Of a stretch of DNA of 64,000 nucleotides, positions 1 through 9,306 are shown in pieces. The DNA is from Bacteroidales bacterium. GTDB lineage: Bacteria; Bacteroidota; Bacteroidia; Bacteroidales; VadinHA17. Where the stretch lies: NCBI GenBank assembly GCA_025454755.1, contig JALONV010000009.1, positions 17,789-81,788 of the forward strand, read 5' to 3'. Position numbers and translations under genes: made by a program. Under the pieces are notes generated by a model. The model was not told the DNA's origin. It ran no database searches and saw only the letters and a list, made by a program, of their open reading frames with translations. Every line of letters begins with the position of its first letter. The first letter of the stretch is position 1.

Positions 1-52
1 TTGTTAATTTTTGTTAATTTTATCTTGTTAAAACCTACCTGATTAACCCGGC

Positions 53-1168
53 ATGGATCTCACCCGCAAGATTCGCACCATGTTGATGGAGCAGCGCCTT
101 ATGTTTGTATACAGAGGCATTGTAACAAATGATAATTCCATACCCCTGCTGATGCTTCTTGAAAAAGAGATGGAGACCGCTGAATTCGGATTTGTAGGCC
201 GTAAAAGACTTTTTATGTTTGTTCTGGAGAGCCTTCAGAATGTTTCACGACACAGCAACGGGACGGTTCATTCAAATATGTCGCTGGTTGTCTATTCCAA
301 GCAAAGTGGAGGTTATACCGTTACGACCGGGAATGTCATTTCCACTGCCAATATAGAAGATCTTAAGAAGCGCCTCGATGAGATAAACAACCTGGCCACC
401 GATGAGATCAGGAATGTGTACAGGCAAATGCTGAGTAATTCAGAATTCAGCAGTAAGGGCGGCGCCGGGCTGGGCCTTATTGAAATGGCCAAGAAAACAG
501 GAAACAAACTCGATTATGACTTCCTGAAGCTCGACGATCAGAACTCATACTTTATCCTGAGCAAAACTGTTGATTCTGAAGGAACCGGTGTTCATTTCAG
601 TAACAACGAAAAACCTTTTCACGGGAAGGCCGTGTCACAACTCGAAAGAATCATGGCAGATAACAATATCTATCTTCTCTGGTCGGGACATATTACTCCG
701 GATGTCGGAAAAGAGGTTATTTCATTTACCGAGACGAAGCTCTCTGAAGATGATATTGAAGCAAACCTGAGAAGGAGGGTATTCAGCATTCTTGTCGAGA
801 TAATAGAGAATGTGGCAAAATACAGTCCGGGGAAGGAGGCTGAAGAGAAATTCGGAATGCCTGTGGCAATGATAAGGTTTGAGAATAAAACATACTCTCT
901 TACAACAGGCAACCTTATCCTTAATGAAAAAGTCGCTCATCTGAAGGAAAAACTCGAACTGATCAATCAGTACGACAAAATAGGACTCAAGGAATTATTC
1001 AGGAAATCTCTTTCAGGCCAGACAATAAATTCTGAAAGCACCGGCAACATGGGTTTGATAGATATGGCAAGAAAATCAGGGAGCAAGCTGGCATACGAAT
1101 TTGAAGAAATAAACGACCAGTTTTCCTATTACACCCTTACCGTTAAGGTTGAGGATAGACCTCTTTAA
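53..1168 (+). CDS. SiaB-like (DUF6272) protein kinase with two tandem GHKL-like modules
   Basis: ORF 371 aa; two repeated halves with N-box-like (ESLQNVSRHSNG / EIIENVAKYSPG) and G-box-like (GAGLGLIEMAKKTG / TGNMGLIDMARKSG) motifs. Confidence 0.65.
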   Translation: MDLTRKIRTMLMEQRLMFVYRGIVTNDNSIPLLMLLEKEMETAEFGFVGRKRLFMFVLESLQNVSRHSNGTVHSNMSLVVYSKQSGGYTVTTGNVISTANIEDLKKRLDEINNLATDEIRNVYRQMLSNSEFSSKGGAGLGLIEMAKKTGNKLDYDFLKLDDQNSYFILSKTVDSEGTGVHFSNNEKPFHGKAVSQLERIMADNNIYLLWSGHITPDVGKEVISFTETKLSEDDIEANLRRRVFSILVEIIENVAKYSPGKEAEEKFGMPVAMIRFENKTYSLTTGNLILNEKVAHLKEKLELINQYDKIGLKELFRKSLSGQTINSESTGNMGLIDMARKSGSKLAYEFEEINDQFSYYTLTVKVEDRPL

Positions 1169-1911
1169 TCAAAAATTATGAGATTCAGGGTATTGCCATC
1201 CCATTCGGCATAACTGCTGTGTTTTATCCAGTCACCGAGAAAAATAATTTCTCCATCCTCTTTCATTTGGTATGTCATTGCCATGTGTCGATGTCCGAAA
1301 ACGAAATAATCCATTTTTTCCTTTGCTGAAACAGATGAAGCGTACCTGATCAGATCCTCTTTATCTTCTCCCAGAAAATCAAGCGAAATGCCTTTTCCAA
1401 GTCTCGAGCTGAGAGACCATTTGTGCCCGATACCAACACCGATTGAGGGATGAAGTGCTGAATAGAGAATCCTGAGAGGTCTGTTGTGGAATATCCACAG
1501 GAGTATCTTATAACCAACGCTTTTCGATCCGAGTCCCTCACCATGGGCCAGATGAAATTTCTTCCCGTTAAAGGAAGTTGTCAGCGGACCGGTATGCACA
1601 ATGATCCCGCACTCTTTTGTAAGATAATCGCCAACCCACATGTCATGATTTCCGGTAAAGAAATGGACCGGAATGCCTGAATCGGTAATTGAAGCAACCT
1701 TACCCAGGAATCTCGTAAATCCGCGCGGAACGACGAGTTTGTACTCCCACCAGAAATCAAAAATATCGCCCATCAGGTAAATCTCTTCAGCTTCCCCGGC
1801 AACCGTGTCGAGCCAACCGACAATTTTCTTCTCCCGCTCAATAGGTGAGGTGCCTGCGCTGAGGCCAAGATGAAAATCGGATGCAAAAAATATTTTTCCG
1901 GGATGGGCCAT
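1165..1911 (-). CDS. lpxH: UDP-2,3-diacylglucosamine diphosphatase-like metallophosphoesterase
   Basis: ASDFHLG, GDIFDFWWEY, GNHDMW and FGHRH motifs of LpxH-type calcineurin-like phosphoesterases. Confidence 0.8.
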   Translation of the reverse strand: MAHPGKIFFASDFHLGLSAGTSPIEREKKIVGWLDTVAGEAEEIYLMGDIFDFWWEYKLVVPRGFTRFLGKVASITDSGIPVHFFTGNHDMWVGDYLTKECGIIVHTGPLTTSFNGKKFHLAHGEGLGSKSVGYKILLWIFHNRPLRILYSALHPSIGVGIGHKWSLSSRLGKGISLDFLGEDKEDLIRYASSVSAKEKMDYFVFGHRHMAMTYQMKEDGEIIFLGDWIKHSSYAEWDGNTLNLIIFD

Positions 1912-1919
1912 GCCTGTTA

Positions 1920-3080
1920 TCAGTTGTTGAGTAATTGTAAAAGTCTAAGCTGAAGCGCTTTTCCGTGAAGGTTTGATTCAATGATATTTCCTTTCGGATC
2001 GAACAGGTAATTGGCAGGAACGGATTTTACATTGAACAGCAATGCATTTCTTGGATTTTCCGGATCATCTTCCCTCGTGCTTATCCATGGAAGCTCATCG
2101 AACTTTACTGCAGCCTTCCATTTTGCCTCATCGGTATCGAGACTGATCTGGTATATCTCGAATCCCTTTTTATTGTAGATTTTATAAAACTCTTTCAACT
2201 GCAAATTTTCAGCAATACAATCCCTTGATTCTGACGACCAGAAAGCCAGCAGGACATATTTCCCCCTCAGGGATGACAGAGCTACGATCCTGCCGTTTAT
2301 ATCCTTCAATACCGGATCAAGCTTTGTTTCAGGAAGATTCTCAACCAGCTGATTCAGCTTTATGGCATTCAATTCCCTTATTCCCTCCTCCAAAGATTTA
2401 ACCAGCGCTTTTGTATGTCTTGAGTCTGGATAATAACGTGTTAGTGAATCAGAAGCGATTTTCAGATACTGAAGATCATATTTGTCATAAAGCACATAAG
2501 TCTTGTCATTCAGTTTCTGGTAGAGAGCTTTTATCGTGGCAAGGGATGTGATATTTTTGACCACAAATTCAATATTGAAACGTCTTTGAGCCTTTGCAAT
2601 AGCCAGAGCTTCCTGTGAAAGCTTTTCCTGGACAGCAGCCGCTTCCGGTTCCGTGGATGCTTTTTTGAACAGTATATCGAGCGAGTCCAGCTTTCGCCTG
2701 GTATCAAGCAGTTTATAATCAAGTGTCTGAACCAGTTCAGAACCCTCAGAACCTTCAACAGCATAATTCAGATAGAGATTTTCATCAGCAAATGTCAGGT
2801 TTATTTTCTCCCCGGGTTCTGCAAGAAGAGTCATAAAATTGGTCGGAGAGAAACCTGCCTGGTAGAAATCGGGTTCTGTAGCTTTTATCCTGATCCTGAA
2901 TCTTCCATTACTGCTGATCTTTGCTGAATCGATGAATTCTATGCTATTGATATCAACTTTAGTTATAGTAATATATTCATGAGTGTGGTCCTTTATTGTC
3001 CCATTTACAGTAAACGAATCATTCTTCCTGCATCCGGAAAGGATGGCAAGAGGGATTAGAAGGAGCAGTATTTTTTTCAT
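1920..3080 (-). CDS. DUF4369/TlpA-like thioredoxin-fold lipoprotein, degenerate active site
   Basis: Lipoprotein signal (LLLIPLAILSGCRKN); TlpA fold around VLLAFWSSESRDCIAENLQLKEFY but no CxxC. Confidence 0.75.
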   Translation of the reverse strand: MKKILLLLIPLAILSGCRKNDSFTVNGTIKDHTHEYITITKVDINSIEFIDSAKISSNGRFRIRIKATEPDFYQAGFSPTNFMTLLAEPGEKINLTFADENLYLNYAVEGSEGSELVQTLDYKLLDTRRKLDSLDILFKKASTEPEAAAVQEKLSQEALAIAKAQRRFNIEFVVKNITSLATIKALYQKLNDKTYVLYDKYDLQYLKIASDSLTRYYPDSRHTKALVKSLEEGIRELNAIKLNQLVENLPETKLDPVLKDINGRIVALSSLRGKYVLLAFWSSESRDCIAENLQLKEFYKIYNKKGFEIYQISLDTDEAKWKAAVKFDELPWISTREDDPENPRNALLFNVKSVPANYLFDPKGNIIESNLHGKALQLRLLQLLNN

Positions 3081-3118
3081 CAGCTAATTATTAAAAGCAG
3101 AGCTATGTATCTGATTTT

Positions 3119-4288
3119 TCAATTTTTGAACAGTTCGGCAAGTTTTCTCTGCAGCATTTCGCCTCGCAGGTTGGACGCAATCACACGGCCTTCCCTGTCG
3201 AGAAGAAAATTATTTGGTATTTGCTCCAGCTTATATAACGGTACAACCACCGATTGCCAGTATTTAAGATCGCTTACATGTATCCATCTGTCCAGATTAT
3301 CTTCCCGGATACCTTTGATCCAGGCTTCTTTCGTCTTGTCGAGCGATACCTGGTAGATCTGGAATCCACGGTTATGATATTTATCGTATGCATCGACAAG
3401 ATTCGGATTCTCATCCCTGCAGGGTTTGCACCATGCTGCCCAGAAATCCAGCAAAACAATATTTCCTCTCGTTGAGGAGAGCTTAACCGTATCACCCTCT
3501 GTATCAGGCAAGGCGATCTCAGGCGCCTGAACACTCTCATATAGCACAGGAGATCTTAGCTTTTGGGCTTCTATTTCTGATTTCAGTCCCTGGACCTGTT
3601 CATGAAGTGATTTTACCGGTTCATAATCAGGATATAAGCGGGAAAGCGAAGAGTCAACCTTAATGAAATATTCGATATCTTTTTCAGGATGAAGTATATA
3701 CTCGCCGGGAGCCACCTGCTGGTACAGGGCAACCAGGCTGACAAGAGAATTCAGGTTATTATCAATATATTCCTTTGTATACCTGTTCAGATCGTCAATC
3801 TGGATCTGTGCCAGGCTGTCGAGCCTGTCCATTACCACCGCCAGCTGGTCGGCTCCAAGGTTCTGGATGTAAACGTCATAAAGCTTCTTCAGCTGGTTGA
3901 TTGTTTTCAGAAGGCGCTTGTTATATTCGTTCATCAGCTCAGTGCCCTTTGATCCGGTAATTGATGCAGGATAATTGAGTGAATCCTGGTATGATTTTAC
4001 AGTTATGTTCTGTCCGGGTTCCAGGAGCATTGTAAGGAAATTAGTCTCATCTGTCTTTATAAGGTAAAATGAGGGATACTCTATCTTCCTTCTGAATAAA
4101 AATGTACCATCTTCCTCAATAATTGCCGAGTCGACTGTTATAAGTTCAGTGGACCTGAGTTCATCGAGATATAGAAATACCCCGTTTGCGGGAGCTAAAA
4201 GTTTGCCGTTAATCTCAATATTGTTATTTTTACAGCCTGCAGCAATCAGGGCAGTCAATAACAAGAAAGTGGCTATTTTAATCATCAA
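3119..4288 (-). CDS. DUF4369/TlpA family thiol-disulfide oxidoreductase lipoprotein
   Basis: Lipoprotein signal (LIAAGCKNN); VLLDFWAAWCKPCRDENPNLV with canonical WCxPC. Confidence 0.85.
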   Translation of the reverse strand: MMIKIATFLLLTALIAAGCKNNNIEINGKLLAPANGVFLYLDELRSTELITVDSAIIEEDGTFLFRRKIEYPSFYLIKTDETNFLTMLLEPGQNITVKSYQDSLNYPASITGSKGTELMNEYNKRLLKTINQLKKLYDVYIQNLGADQLAVVMDRLDSLAQIQIDDLNRYTKEYIDNNLNSLVSLVALYQQVAPGEYILHPEKDIEYFIKVDSSLSRLYPDYEPVKSLHEQVQGLKSEIEAQKLRSPVLYESVQAPEIALPDTEGDTVKLSSTRGNIVLLDFWAAWCKPCRDENPNLVDAYDKYHNRGFQIYQVSLDKTKEAWIKGIREDNLDRWIHVSDLKYWQSVVVPLYKLEQIPNNFLLDREGRVIASNLRGEMLQRKLAELFKN

Positions 4289-4328
4289 TCAGCAGGTTAA
4301 TTAGTACTCTTTTAAAATTATTGAACTG

Positions 4329-4336
4329 CAAAGTTA
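4329..4336 (-). promoter_or_regulatory. Bacteroidetes -7 box (TAACTTTG) upstream of the TlpA gene pair
   Basis: Exact TAnnTTTG on the minus strand about 40 bp upstream of the start at 4288. Confidence 0.5.
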
Positions 4337-4464
4337 TTCATTTTTTTCACCGGCAGGCATGAGGGAAAAACTATTAATTTTTTTCCCCTTGTGCAGAGGG
4401 TTTGCAATGTTGGAGAAAAAATGTTATCTTAAAAGACTTTTTTGTTAATACAAATTGTAATTAT

Positions 4465-6411
4465 ATGAGTTACATCAAGTTCGAAAAAGGACAAATTGTA
4501 AACCTGGAATATTCACTGGGAAGGGAAATGCTCCGGACAAACAGGGCCGGAACATATGCTTCCACAACAATTGTAGAATGTAATACCCGCAAATACCACG
4601 GATTGCTTATTTGTCCTGTCGATGAGCTTGGCGGAGGCAGATTTGTGCTGCTCTCCTCTCTTGATGTCACAGTAATTAATGAAAACCAGAGCTTTAACAT
4701 AGGGATCAGAAAATATAAAGGAGACTATTTCAGCCCCAAGGGACATAAATATCTTGAGGACTTTGCAACAGAGATCATACCGATGCGTATATTCCGGGTG
4801 GGCAATGTACTGCTGAAAATGGAACGACTCCTTGTTCATTATGAGGAACAGCTGATTGTAAGATATACAGTTCTTGAAGCCAGCGAAAAGATGAAACTGC
4901 AGTTAAGGCCCTTTCTGGCTTTCCGCAGCATCCATGAGCTTACTCATGCAAATCTTTCCGCAAATACCAAGATAGAGCCGGTAAAGAACGGTATACGGTC
5001 GAAACTGTATGACGGATTCCCTTATCTGAACATGCAATTTTCAACAAAAGCCGAATTTGTTCATGTTCCCGACTGGTACCTCGGCGTTGAATATCTGGAG
5101 GAGCAAAGAAGGGGCTACGACTATTCAGAAGATCTCTTTACTCCGGGTTTCTTTGAACTGGAAGCAAAGAAAGGCGATGAAATCATATTCTCTGCTTCCA
5201 CAAAAGAGGAGAGCCCTGCAGGCTTAAAAGCTAAATTCGAAAAGAATATTACAGGAAAAATCCCACGCGACAATTTTGTCGATTGCCTGAGGAATGCCGC
5301 CCAGCAGTTTGTTGAAAAAAGGGGAGGCGATACGCTTATTATTGCAGGCTATCCATGGTTCGGAGCCTGGGGACGGGATACATTCATCTCACTGCCGGGC
5401 ATTGCACTCGCGCGCCGCAAACTTGACCTTTATGGTGATGTTCTTGACACACAGGTAAAAAGAATGAAGGACGGATTGTTCCCGAATATGGGAACAGCCG
5501 GTCATTATGCATTCAATTCCGTTGATGCTCCGCTCTGGTTTTTCTGGGCACTCCAGCAATATGTGCTGAATGGCGGAAAGGATTGCATCAAACGCTATGG
5601 GGAAGCTGCAAAATCTGTCCTTAATGCCTATAAAAACGGAACAGCCTATAATATACATGTGAGGGAAAATGGTCTGGTATATGCCGATGCCCCGGGTAAA
5701 TCTCTTACATGGATGGATGCCGTTGTCAACGGAGTTCCTGTTACACCGCGACGCGGATATGCAGTTGAAATAAATGCCCTCTGGTATAATGCCGTATGTT
5801 TTACCATTGAAATGGCAAAATCGGAAAAAGACAAACAGTTTATTAAGGAATATGACTATCTGCCGGAACTCATTAAAAAATCCTTTCTTGACTTGTTCTG
5901 GGATGAGAAAAAAGGATACCTGGCCGATTATGTAAATGATCAGGAGGGAAAGAACTTCTTTAAGAGACCCAATATGGTAATTGCCGTTTCACTTCCCTGG
6001 TCTATGCTCGATAAGGAACAGATGAAAAAAGTTCTTGATGTTGCTGATAAAGAACTTGTGACGCCAAGAGGACTCAGAACTCTTTCTCCGGGCCATAAAT
6101 TATACAAAGGTATCTATTACGGGAACCAGGAGGCCAGGGATAATGCGTATCATCAGGGTACGGTGTGGCCCTGGTTGTTTGGACCTTTCTGCGAAGGATG
6201 GCTGAAAGTTTATGGCAAACAGGGAGTTCAGAAAGTGAGGAACCTGATATTCGGACTCGAAGAATGTATGAGTGAACATGGTGTCAGCACGTTGTCAGAA
6301 ATACACGACGGTGATCCGCCTCATGCACCCCGCGGAGCAATCTCACAGGCATGGAGTGTTGGCGAGGTGCTGAGGATCATAGAGTTGCTGGGGAACGATT
6401 ATTCTAATTAG
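4465..6411 (+). CDS. Glycogen debranching enzyme (amylo-alpha-1,6-glucosidase)
   Basis: GYPWFGAWGRDTFISLPG and the C-terminal GDE region (NQEARDNAYHQGTVWPWLFGPF); ATG at 4465 preferred over ORF start 4402. Confidence 0.9.
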   Translation: MSYIKFEKGQIVNLEYSLGREMLRTNRAGTYASTTIVECNTRKYHGLLICPVDELGGGRFVLLSSLDVTVINENQSFNIGIRKYKGDYFSPKGHKYLEDFATEIIPMRIFRVGNVLLKMERLLVHYEEQLIVRYTVLEASEKMKLQLRPFLAFRSIHELTHANLSANTKIEPVKNGIRSKLYDGFPYLNMQFSTKAEFVHVPDWYLGVEYLEEQRRGYDYSEDLFTPGFFELEAKKGDEIIFSASTKEESPAGLKAKFEKNITGKIPRDNFVDCLRNAAQQFVEKRGGDTLIIAGYPWFGAWGRDTFISLPGIALARRKLDLYGDVLDTQVKRMKDGLFPNMGTAGHYAFNSVDAPLWFFWALQQYVLNGGKDCIKRYGEAAKSVLNAYKNGTAYNIHVRENGLVYADAPGKSLTWMDAVVNGVPVTPRRGYAVEINALWYNAVCFTIEMAKSEKDKQFIKEYDYLPELIKKSFLDLFWDEKKGYLADYVNDQEGKNFFKRPNMVIAVSLPWSMLDKEQMKKVLDVADKELVTPRGLRTLSPGHKLYKGIYYGNQEARDNAYHQGTVWPWLFGPFCEGWLKVYGKQGVQKVRNLIFGLEECMSEHGVSTLSEIHDGDPPHAPRGAISQAWSVGEVLRIIELLGNDYSN

Positions 6412-6426
6412 TTAAAGAGGCAGGAT

Positions 6427-7719
6427 ATGCGTGTGTTAATGTTCGGATGGGAATTTCCGCCTCATATCTCAGGCGGATTGGGGACGGCAAGTTACGGCCT
6501 TACAAAGGGTATGACCACACTCGATGACCTGGAGGTGATATTCGTAGTGCCTAAAACATGGGGCGATGAAGATCAGAGTGTTGTCAGGCTGATCGGTGCC
6601 AATAAAGTGCCAGTTGCATTCAAACATATCTATTACAAGGGTATCAGAAGGCCAATTGAAAAAATTGAAGTCTCCTCTAAAATCATACCATATACCGATC
6701 CGGAAGATTTTTGGAAAGTCACAAGATCAGAAGTAACAGGGCACAAATTATATATCCAGACTAACAGAAAAGGCATGGTGGATTTCTCCGGCAGGTATGA
6801 CAGCAACCTGCTGGATGAGATCTATAAATATTCGATTGTCGCATCTGTCATTGCCGAAGAGAATGAATTTGATGTCATCCATGCCCATGATTGGCTTGCA
6901 TATCCCGCAGGGATAGCAGCCATGGAGGTTTCAGGCAAGCCGCTTGTGATCCATGTTCATGCTACTGACTTTGACAGAAGCGGAGGAAATGTCAATCCCG
7001 ACGTATACCGTATTGAAAAACAGGGCATGGATGCCGCATCCAAAATAATCACGGTAAGCAACCTGACAAGGGATATAGTCATAAACAAGTACGGGATACA
7101 TCCCGACAAGGTTGAAACAGTATATAATGCCGTTGAACCTGTCAATTTCACAGAGGATATTGTTGTAAACAAGGGTTTTGATGAAAAGGTGGTCACATTT
7201 CTCGGCAGGATAACCCTGCAAAAGGGACCGGAATATTTTATTGAGGCTGCATATAAAGTCCTCAAGGTGATGAAGAATGTAAGATTCGTAATGGCCGGTT
7301 CCGGCGATATGATGGAGAGGATGATGAGAAGAGCCGCCTCACTCAGGATAACAGACCGGTTTCATTTCACCGGATTCCTGAAGGGAAAAGATGTCTTTAC
7401 CATGCTGACAATGAGCGATGTTTATATAATGCCATCTGTGTCAGAACCTTTTGGCATCTCTCCCCTCGAAGCCATGCAGTCAAATGTGCCTGTCATTATT
7501 AGTAAGCAATCGGGAGTGGCTGAGATACTCACTCATGCAGTGAAGACCGATTTCTGGGATATTGATGCGATGGCAGATGCTATCTATGGCATATTGAACT
7601 ATCCGGCGCTGTCAAACATGTTCATAAAGAATGGCAAGGAAGAGGTTATAAGGCTGAAATGGGACAACTCGGCAAGACATGTAAAAGATATTTACGAAAG
7701 AGTCATTTGGCATAAATAA
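6427..7719 (+). CDS. GT4-type glycosyltransferase (glycogen synthase-like)
   Basis: MRVLMFGWEFPPHISGGLGTASYGL N-terminus; C-terminal SEPFGISPLEAMQSNVPVIIS. Confidence 0.85.
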   Translation: MRVLMFGWEFPPHISGGLGTASYGLTKGMTTLDDLEVIFVVPKTWGDEDQSVVRLIGANKVPVAFKHIYYKGIRRPIEKIEVSSKIIPYTDPEDFWKVTRSEVTGHKLYIQTNRKGMVDFSGRYDSNLLDEIYKYSIVASVIAEENEFDVIHAHDWLAYPAGIAAMEVSGKPLVIHVHATDFDRSGGNVNPDVYRIEKQGMDAASKIITVSNLTRDIVINKYGIHPDKVETVYNAVEPVNFTEDIVVNKGFDEKVVTFLGRITLQKGPEYFIEAAYKVLKVMKNVRFVMAGSGDMMERMMRRAASLRITDRFHFTGFLKGKDVFTMLTMSDVYIMPSVSEPFGISPLEAMQSNVPVIISKQSGVAEILTHAVKTDFWDIDAMADAIYGILNYPALSNMFIKNGKEEVIRLKWDNSARHVKDIYERVIWHK

Positions 7720-7728
7720 GAATAAATC

Positions 7729-9273
7729 ATGAGTGCAGCAGGCAAAAAAGCAGTATGCTTATATTTTCAGGTTCATCAGCCTTTCAGGCTTAAACGGTAC
7801 AGGTTTTTCGACCTGGGACATGATCATTACTATTATGATGACTTTTCAAATGAATCGATCTTGAGAAAAGTGGCGGATAAATGCTATCTTCCTGCCAACA
7901 AGATTATCCTTGACCTGATCCAGAAACATAAGGGTAAATTCAAAGTCACTTTTTCTCTTACAGGAATAGTAATAAACCAGTTCAGGCTTTATGCCCCTGA
8001 AGTCCTTGAATCTTTCAAACAGCTTGCTGAAACCGGCATGGTTGAGTTCCTTGCCGAAACCGATTCGCACTCTCTCTCATCTCTCAAAAACAAAGCCGAA
8101 TTTGAACGACAGGTAGAGATACACCGTGAGATGATGCGCCAGTTTCTTGGCGTTGAGACAACATCCTTCAGGAATACAGAACTGATCTATTCCGACCAGA
8201 TTGGATCATGGGTAGCCGATATGGGCTTCAAATCAATGCTTACAGAAGGAGCAAAGCATGTTCTTGGATGGAAGAGCCCCAATTACCTGTATTGCAATGC
8301 CATAAATCCCCGTCTTAAAGTTTTGCTCAGAAACTTTGTGCTGAGCGATGATATTGCTTTCAGGTTTTCGAATAAGCAGTGGAGCGCATGGCCACTGACT
8401 GCTGATAAATATGCCTCATGGCTCAATAAGCTTGCGCCTAAAAGTGAACTGATAAATGTTTTTCTCGACTACGAGACTTTTGGCGAACATAACTGGAAAG
8501 AGACAGGTATATTCGATTTTCTCCAGCATCTGCCGGGGGCTATTTTGAAAAAAACACCATACAAGTTCATGACTCCCACGGAAGTTGCCGATTCTCTTCA
8601 GCCTGTTTCTGCAATAAGTATCCCTTCTCCCATATCATGGGCCGATGAAGAAAGGGATATAACGGCATGGCTGGGCAACGAACTTCAGGTTGCGGCGCTC
8701 GATAAGCTTTACGAATTGTCCGACAGGGTGTTTAAATGCAATGATAAACTGATGAATAAAGACTGGGAATACCTTCAGTCGAGCGATCATTTTTATTATA
8801 TGGCAACCAAGTTCTTCTCTGATGGCGCTATCCACGCTTATTTCAATCCTTATGATACTCCCTATGATGCCTTTATGAACTATATGAACATATTGAGCGA
8901 TTTTGAAATAAGAGTTAAAAGATGCTTCCCGATAACAAGCGAGCAGGAACATATATTGAGACTTGAAAACATTATTAAGGAGAAAGATATTGTCATAGAA
9001 AAACAAACCGCTGAAATACAGAAGCTTACCGGTAAAACGGAGAAAACTGTCAAGCGCGGTCGTCCGGCCGCCAGGAAGGAAAATCAGCCTTCCCTTAAAG
9101 AGCTTGCAGCCAAATTGGCTGAAACAAGCCTTAAGAAAGCTCCGGCAAGAAAGAAAACGGCAACTTCGAAAAGCAAATCAAAAACAACAAAAACTGCTGC
9201 AAAAAAAACTGCAACAAAGAAAACAACTGCAGGCAAAACTGTAAAAAGAGTCAGCAGGACAAAAATAAAGTAA
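7729..9273 (+). CDS. GH57 family alpha-amylase-like glycoside hydrolase with Lys/Ala-rich C-terminal tail
   Basis: YFQVHQPFRL, SFRNTELIYSD and FLDYETFGEH motifs of GH57; basic C-terminal extension. Confidence 0.88.
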   Translation: MSAAGKKAVCLYFQVHQPFRLKRYRFFDLGHDHYYYDDFSNESILRKVADKCYLPANKIILDLIQKHKGKFKVTFSLTGIVINQFRLYAPEVLESFKQLAETGMVEFLAETDSHSLSSLKNKAEFERQVEIHREMMRQFLGVETTSFRNTELIYSDQIGSWVADMGFKSMLTEGAKHVLGWKSPNYLYCNAINPRLKVLLRNFVLSDDIAFRFSNKQWSAWPLTADKYASWLNKLAPKSELINVFLDYETFGEHNWKETGIFDFLQHLPGAILKKTPYKFMTPTEVADSLQPVSAISIPSPISWADEERDITAWLGNELQVAALDKLYELSDRVFKCNDKLMNKDWEYLQSSDHFYYMATKFFSDGAIHAYFNPYDTPYDAFMNYMNILSDFEIRVKRCFPITSEQEHILRLENIIKEKDIVIEKQTAEIQKLTGKTEKTVKRGRPAARKENQPSLKELAAKLAETSLKKAPARKKTATSKSKSKTTKTAAKKTATKKTTAGKTVKRVSRTKIK

Positions 9274-9306
9274 CATCTAGAAATCAATATTAATCATATT
9301 CTTAAA

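Noticed and set aside
1-52. TTGTTAATTTTTGTTAATTTTATCTTGTTAAAA short direct repeats at the left edge
   Set aside because: AT-rich, truncated by the window edge and too short to interpret.
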